Both the position numbers and the translations under genes were made by a program. From positions 1-9,585 of the forward strand of contig JAFAPF010000032.1 of NCBI GenBank assembly GCA_019247245.1: DNA of 9,585 nucleotides, written 5' to 3'. This DNA is from Rubrobacter sp. (GTDB lineage: Bacteria; Actinomycetota; Rubrobacteria; Rubrobacterales; Rubrobacteraceae). The notes beneath the pieces were generated by a model. That model saw nothing but the letters and a program-made list of their open reading frames with translations. It was not told where the DNA came from and made no database searches. Shown in pieces: positions 6,070-9,585 of this stretch (position 1 is the stretch's first letter; each line of letters begins with the position of its first letter).

Positions 6070-6909
6070 CTAGGATTGCCTTTGGGCCAGCCCGTTCAAG
6101 AGTTCGGCAAGCTCGTCCACCGTCGGGCGCTGCGAGGGGTCGGGGTCGAGGCAACGGTCTACCGTCGTCGCAAAGAAAGCGGGCACACGCCGGTGAGCGC
6201 GCACGGAGTCGGCGCGGCGTTCGAGCTGCTGGTACTTCCGACTAGCCTCGGGTTCGAAGAAGGGTGGTCTCCCGGTAGCAGCGTGGAAGAGAACGGCGCC
6301 GATGCCCCAAACGTCGGTTGCTTCGCTGAAGAGGTCGCCGCGAACCTGCTCAGGAGCCATGTATGCGGGGGTACCCGTGTCTCTTCTACCCCGTCCCGGT
6401 GGCCGGGCAAGGTTGAGGTCGAGCACCTTCGCCACCCCGAGGTTGGAGACGATGTTGGAGGGCTTCAAATCCAGATGCAGGAGGCCGTGGCGATGGAGGT
6501 AGTGCATCGCCGAGCACAGGTGGAGCCCGAGAAAGACGATGTTGTTTAGCGCCATACGCCGGCGTTGGTGAAGGGCGATCAAGTAGAGGAGGGTGTACCC
6601 GGGGAGCGACTCTAGGATCACGATCGGTTGTGGTTGCTCGAAGGCATCGTAGGCGCGCACGATGTGTGGGTGCGCGAGCTGTTTGAGGATCCGTCCTTCT
6701 CGGAGCAGGCTGGCTCGTGCCCTTCGATTCTCGATGCAATCCGGGCGCAGGACCTTGGCGACGCAGCTACAGGCTCGCTCCTCGCTCCAAACCTCGTATG
6801 CGTCGAGGATCCTGCTCCTGTGGAGGGGGGCCACGACCGTGTAGTCGGGTGCGAGGAGCTCGCCCTGGCCCAGCGGCGGGATCTTAGAATGACTGGTAAC
6901 CTCGCTCAC
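6070..6909 (-). CDS. Soluble Hanks-type Ser/Thr protein kinase, atypical
   Basis: The 279-residue protein is a single protein-kinase domain with no transmembrane helix or sensor domain, so it is probably cytoplasmic. Visible landmarks: ATP-binding Lys52 in CVAKVLRPD, the helix-C Glu71 in LLREGRIL, the catalytic loop HLDLKPSN (145-152; Asp147, Lys149, Asn152), APEQ (185-188), and D199 in DVWGIG. Two elements depart from the norm. The glycine-rich loop is absent (LHRSRILDAYEV where GxGxxG is expected), and the DFG motif is DLN (164-166), keeping the metal-binding Asp but losing the Gly. HRD is also HLD. As I recall, related actinobacterial kinases share some of these changes, so it may still be active, though pseudokinase status cannot be excluded. 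The start is a GTG whose GTGA overlaps the stop of the ABC exporter gene, so the two are co-translated. Substrate unknown; the exporter is the obvious candidate. Confidence 0.88.
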   Translation of the reverse strand: MSEVTSHSKIPPLGQGELLAPDYTVVAPLHRSRILDAYEVWSEERACSCVAKVLRPDCIENRRARASLLREGRILKQLAHPHIVRAYDAFEQPQPIVILESLPGYTLLYLIALHQRRRMALNNIVFLGLHLCSAMHYLHRHGLLHLDLKPSNIVSNLGVAKVLDLNLARPPGRGRRDTGTPAYMAPEQVRGDLFSEATDVWGIGAVLFHAATGRPPFFEPEASRKYQQLERRADSVRAHRRVPAFFATTVDRCLDPDPSQRPTVDELAELLNGLAQRQS

Positions 6910-9032
6910 CTTCCACCGGCTTTCATGCCGGTCGGGTCGGCGGTCAGTGCGGGTACTTCCTCGGCGTCGGGGTAGTGCGCGTGATAGAGTCGGGAGTAGG
7001 TACCGCCGCGGGTGACTAGTTGCTGATGAGTTCCATGCTCAATGATGCATCCATCGTTCAGCACGACGATGGAGGTGGCCTCACGCACGGTCATCAGGTT
7101 ATGGGAGATAACGATTGTAGTCCGCCCGCTCATCAAGCGGCGAAGCGGCTCCAGGACCCGCCACCCAGATTCGGCGTCGAGCCCCGTGGTCGGCTCATCG
7201 AGGATGAGAATCGGGGCATCGCGGACCATCGCCCGGGCGATAGCGAGGCGCTGCCGCTGCCCCCCGGATAGGCGCCGACCCTTTTGTCCTACGGAGGTCT
7301 CGTAGCCCTCGGGCAGCGAGGTGATGAACCCGTGGGCGTCGGCCGCCTTCGCCGCGCTGACGATCTCCTCAAAGGTCGCCTCCGGTCGTCCGTAAGCTAT
7401 GTTCTCGCGTATCGTCCCGTCGAAGACAAGCGTCTCCTGTAACAGGAGAGCGACGTTCTCGCGCAACGAATGCAGCTGTAGATCGCGTAGATCGTGGCCG
7501 TCAACTAGGACCTGGCCTGCGGTCGGATCGTAGAAGCGCAGCAAGAGTTTCGCTATCGTCGACTTCCCCGCCCCACTCGGACCGACGAGCGCTAGTGTTT
7601 CGCCGGGCCCAACGCTGAAAGAGATCGAATCGAGCGCTTCGCGGGTGGTCTCGGGGTAGCGGAAGGAGACGTTTTCGAACCCAACCACGCCATGAGCGCG
7701 CGCCAGCGAGACTGCATCCTCACGCTCGGTGATCGAAGGGCGCTGGTCCCAAAATTCGATGAGCCGCTCGGCGGCGGCCGAGGATGAGTAGATCGAGTTG
7801 ACCATGCTGCTGAGACCGCGGATCGGGCTGTAGAGCTGGCTGAGGTAGGTGAGAAAGGCGAGCAGGCCACCCAAAGAGAGCCGTCCTTGGGAGAGCTCCC
7901 ACGCACCCATGCTGATTACCACGAGTGCCCCGGCGAGTTGGATAAGCTGGACCAGAGGCCCGAACAGTGCCTTCAACCGGGTCGACGTCATCGTGGCCTT
8001 GAAGCTGCCCAAGTTCTCCCGATGAAAGCGATCGACCTCCGTTTCTTGGCGGTTATATGCCTGAACGAGCGCGATGTTCGAAAGGCTTTCCTCCGCCACC
8101 GCGGTGATCGAACCGCTGCGGCGGCGCTTCTCGCGTGAGACCTGCTTGATCAGCCGCGAAAAGTACCGGGTGGCTAGCCAGAAAAGCGGTGCGACGATCA
8201 AAGACACCAGCGTCAAGCGCCACTGCAGGTAGAATAGTGCTCCGCCAAAAAAGATGATCCGCAGCACGTTAGAGAGTACATCGACGATCCCGGATAGCAC
8301 AAAGTTCTCGATCGCTGCGATATCGCCCGAGAGCCGTGAGATTATGTCGCCGAGCCGCCGTCGCTCGAAGAAGTCGAGCGAGAGCCCTTGCAGATGTCTA
8401 AAGAAGCTCGTGCGTAGCGATAGCAGGAAGCGCTCTCCTACCCAAACCGATAGGTAGTTATCGCAGAAGGAGAGAACCCCCGCAAAAAGCGCCAGGCCAA
8501 GCATAGCGAGCACGATCCACCTCAGGGGCCCGAGATCACCCGGGACGAGCACCTCATCGATGACGATCTTGAACATCCAGATCATCGCCGTCTCGGTCGC
8601 CGGGGCGAGCGCGATAAAGATAAGGCTCACCCAAATCCAGCGGCGGTAGGGACGCGCGTACGGCCAGAAACGCCGGAAGATCTCGCGTATGGGTACCGGC
8701 GGGGAGGTGGCAACGAGCGATTGATCGTGATCGTCTTCCATCCCCATCAGAAGGCGGCGGATGCTCGGGCGCGAAACGTGTCGTGCCGCCAGCCACAAAA
8801 GAGGCGCGACGAACAAGAACGCCAGGGCAAAGTACCACTGAAGAAATAAGAACACCACCGTGAAGAAGGCTATCTGTAACGCAAGCCAACCTAGCTCTTT
8901 TGTCTCCAGCTTATGGCTTGCACGAAAAGCGAGCTTCGCACGCAAGATCTTGGATGTTCCTGTTCTCAGAGCTATAACTTCCAATATTCTATCATCGAGC
9001 TTTCTCTGACAAACCGCCGAATTCCCTAGCAA
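6906..9032 (-). CDS. ABC exporter, fused permease and ATPase, with N-terminal extension
   Basis: This is a half-transporter: a six-helix type I exporter domain (about residues 130-430) followed by an ATPase domain. ATPase motifs are complete: Walker A GPSGAGKST (484-492), Q-loop Gln532 in LLLQET, signature LSGGQRQR (588-595), Walker B ILILDEP (608-614) and H-loop His644. It should work as a homodimer or with a partner. The substrate is unknown; lipids, drugs or peptides are all exported by this class. No peptidase domain is present. The start is uncertain. Family members normally begin near residue 96 (MGMEDD, ATG at 8747), but the frame is open to a TTG at 9032 and neither has a good Shine-Dalgarno. 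The extension (about residues 50-88) is a near-copy of internal residues 255-293, so it derives from coding sequence. TTG at 8945 is another possible start. A weak TTGTCA...TAGAAT promoter-like pair (9012-8986, 15-base spacing) lies inside the extension. The gene overlaps the kinase gene. Confidence 0.9.
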   Translation of the reverse strand: MLGNSAVCQRKLDDRILEVIALRTGTSKILRAKLAFRASHKLETKELGWLALQIAFFTVVFLFLQWYFALAFLFVAPLLWLAARHVSRPSIRRLLMGMEDDHDQSLVATSPPVPIREIFRRFWPYARPYRRWIWVSLIFIALAPATETAMIWMFKIVIDEVLVPGDLGPLRWIVLAMLGLALFAGVLSFCDNYLSVWVGERFLLSLRTSFFRHLQGLSLDFFERRRLGDIISRLSGDIAAIENFVLSGIVDVLSNVLRIIFFGGALFYLQWRLTLVSLIVAPLFWLATRYFSRLIKQVSREKRRRSGSITAVAEESLSNIALVQAYNRQETEVDRFHRENLGSFKATMTSTRLKALFGPLVQLIQLAGALVVISMGAWELSQGRLSLGGLLAFLTYLSQLYSPIRGLSSMVNSIYSSSAAAERLIEFWDQRPSITEREDAVSLARAHGVVGFENVSFRYPETTREALDSISFSVGPGETLALVGPSGAGKSTIAKLLLRFYDPTAGQVLVDGHDLRDLQLHSLRENVALLLQETLVFDGTIRENIAYGRPEATFEEIVSAAKAADAHGFITSLPEGYETSVGQKGRRLSGGQRQRLAIARAMVRDAPILILDEPTTGLDAESGWRVLEPLRRLMSGRTTIVISHNLMTVREATSIVVLNDGCIIEHGTHQQLVTRGGTYSRLYHAHYPDAEEVPALTADPTGMKAGGR
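8154..8264 (-). repeat. Duplicated transmembrane-hairpin segment, copy inside the exporter domain
   Basis: This encodes exporter residues 257-293, the region expected around transmembrane helices 3-4 of a type I exporter domain (FFGGALFYLQWRLTLVS, then VAPLFWLATRYFSR). It sits in its normal family context and so is presumably the parent of the N-terminal copy at 8769-8879. Confidence 0.75.
8769..8879 (-). repeat. Duplicated transmembrane-hairpin segment, N-terminal copy
   Basis: This encodes residues 52-88 of the longest exporter reading frame. Aligned without gaps to residues 257-293 (the 8154-8264 copy), 19 of 37 residues are identical, including FLQW/YLQW, VAPL, WLA and SR. By my hand count about 51 of 70 bases match in the best part (8771-8840 against 8156-8225), a 615-base offset. 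The copy seems confined to this segment; flanking residues do not align. Confidence 0.75.
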
Positions 9033-9104
9033 CTTTCGATAAATTGCCCCTGCTAGACGATACGTATAGAAACCCTGGATGGATTGCCTCCAAGACCTAC
9101 TTTA

Positions 9105-9135
9105 GGAGAAGCACCCGTTTCCCCGGGTAGCTCCT
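9105..9135. repeat. Inverted repeat (hairpin) upstream of the exporter gene
   Basis: AGGAG (9105-9109) pairs with CTCCT (9131-9135) and ACCCG (9113-9117) with CGGGT (9124-9128), giving a ten-pair stem with a small internal loop and a six-base apical loop. In the minus-strand transcript it would lie in the leader of the exporter operon. No T-tract follows on either strand, so it is not a standard terminator. Confidence 0.45.
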
Positions 9136-9145
9136 CTACGATCGT

Positions 9146-9161
9146 GGGGGGGTGGGTCGGG
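9146..9161 (+). other. Potential G-quadruplex
   Basis: The plus strand has G7-T-G3-TC-G3, which supplies four G3 tracts with loops of 1, 1 and 2 bases, a compact G-quadruplex pattern. It lies on the template strand for the minus-strand exporter operon, between the upstream terminator and the exporter gene. A C then T5 follows. Confidence 0.45.
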
Positions 9162-9233
9162 CTTTTTGCTCCTCGCCATCCGCCGATGGCGGTTTGACCC
9201 TAGTCGTTAGTGCCCAGCTCGTGATGTTGGGCA
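9154..9233 (-). ncRNA. Possible structured leader RNA of the exporter operon
   Basis: In the minus-strand transcript three nested or adjacent pairings are possible. TGCCCA/TGGGCA (9233-9228 with 9216-9211) closes an 11-base loop. GGGTC/GACCC (9200-9196 with 9158-9154) encloses the perfect hairpin GCCATC-GGCG-GATGGC (9190-9175). The purine-rich internal loop (AAACC on one side, GAGGAGCAAAAAGCCC on the other) gives the look of a structured cis-RNA. I could not match it to a named riboswitch class, and no ribosome binding site close to a start follows it. Confidence 0.3.
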
Positions 9234-9263
9234 GTTCTATTGGAGCCGCCAGTACTGAAAAGA

Positions 9264-9291
9264 GACGGCCCCGCCAAACGGCGGGGCCGTC
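9264..9291 (-). terminator. Strong intrinsic terminator of the Trp-rich miniprotein gene
   Basis: GACGGCCCCGCC (9264-9275) pairs perfectly with GGCGGGGCCGTC (9280-9291) around a four-base loop: 12 uninterrupted GC-rich pairs. On the minus strand it is followed by TCTTTTCAG, giving a short U-tract; the plus-strand side has no T-run. It lies 25 bases after the stop at 9317 and supports minus-strand transcription of that gene. Confidence 0.85.
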
Positions 9292-9316
9292 CCCTATGCT
9301 TGGTCTGCCTCAGGCG

Positions 9317-9526
9317 TTAAAAGCTGCCGTTATCCCAGTTGAAGCCGCCACTGCCATCGCCGGTCCCAAAGTTATTACGGAAGCCGTTCGTACCGCCACC
9401 CCAGTTCCAGTTACCGCCCCAGTTCCAGTTACCGCCCCAGTTACCGCCCCAGTTACCGTTCCAGCCGTTCCAGCCGTTCCAGGCGGGTCCGACTCTACCG
9501 AACCCAGTCGACCATCTTCCTGGCAT
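9317..9526 (-). CDS. Trp/Asn/Gly-repeat miniprotein of unknown function
   Basis: I do not recognise a family. The 69-residue product is dominated by short repeats: WNG three times (16-24), then NWGG and NWNWGG units (25-44), flanked by Gly/Phe/Arg/Asn-rich ends. Eleven of 69 residues are Trp, which is extreme; there is no Cys and no hydrophobic signal peptide. Its reality is supported by GGAG and GGAAGG purine runs just before the ATG, a strong minus-strand terminator 25 bases downstream, and clean in-frame repeat units. Such low-complexity aromatic-Gly-Asn sequences suggest self-assembly, surface or RNA/polysaccharide contact, or a precursor peptide. All of that is inference. It precedes the exporter-kinase operon on the same strand but is separated from it by the terminator. 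The opposite strand is also open (Pro/Gln-rich), with poorer support. Confidence 0.6.
   Translation of the reverse strand: MPGRWSTGFGRVGPAWNGWNGWNGNWGGNWGGNWNWGGNWNWGGGTNGFRNNFGTGDGSGGFNWDNGSF
9399..9483. repeat. Tandem short repeats within the miniprotein gene
   Basis: Two 18-base units (9399-9416 and 9417-9434), two 12-base units (9435-9446 and 9447-9458) and two-and-a-half 9-base units (9459-9483) stand head to tail. All are multiples of three, so unit gain or loss keeps the frame. On the coding strand they encode NWNWGG, NWGG and WNG. Confidence 0.9.
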
Positions 9527-9585
9527 TACTCCGCACCTTCCTTTCTTCTCTTTGGGGGAGTTTTAGTAGAAACCCCTCTAACCAC

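Noticed and set aside
9136..9215. Resemblance of the exporter leader to a cyclic-di-GMP-I riboswitch (GGGTCAAACC, GCAAAAAGCC)
   Set aside because: The internal loop sequences are similar but not matching, and the second conserved arm (GGUAGGUAGCGGGG-like) is missing. I kept it only as an unclassified structured leader.
9339..9566. Plus-strand Pro/Gln-rich open frame with PPQFQL repeats
   Set aside because: It begins with a TTG without a ribosome site and overlaps the minus-strand Trp-rich frame, which has purine-rich sites and a correctly oriented terminator. Its repeats are a mirror of the same DNA repeats.

Overview
The window looks like a chromosomal segment from a GC-rich Gram-positive bacterium. 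The best guess is an Actinomycetota member of the Rubrobacter type. The basis is the GC-rich composition, the strong AGGAGG ribosome binding sites, the frequent GTG/TTG starts, an actinobacterial-style DapC/DapE pair, and a soluble Hanks-type kinase with a divergent catalytic core. This assignment rests on recalled resemblance, not on a search.

Left edge (1-459): on the minus strand lies the 5' part of a gene for a Rieske-type iron-sulfur lipoprotein. Its recognisable pieces sit in three different reading frames, so it looks broken or mis-assembled. A plus-strand DoxX-family membrane protein follows (460-975).

Core (1012-5493): this is a lysine/meso-diaminopimelate cluster. lysA (minus strand, real start a TTG at 2262 with a near-perfect Shine-Dalgarno) diverges from dapC-dapD-dapE (plus strand). 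These four genes encode the succinylase branch from tetrahydrodipicolinate to LL-diaminopimelate, plus the final decarboxylation to L-lysine. dapF, dapA and dapB are not in the window. A hairpin terminator at 5496-5528 closes the operon.

Right part (5566-9526), all on the minus strand. In order of transcription: a 69-residue Trp/Asn/Gly-repeat miniprotein (9526-9317) with a 12-bp-stem intrinsic terminator; about 230 bases of hairpin-rich, G-quadruplex-capable intergenic DNA; a fused ABC exporter; a soluble Ser/Thr kinase-like protein whose start overlaps the exporter stop; and a small secreted acidic protein with its own promoter. The exporter carries an N-terminal extension that repeats its own transmembrane-hairpin sequence (about half-identical residues, 205 residues apart). 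This segment (exporter, atypical kinase, two small peptides of unknown role) is the least explained part of the window. A functional link among its members is only a hypothesis.
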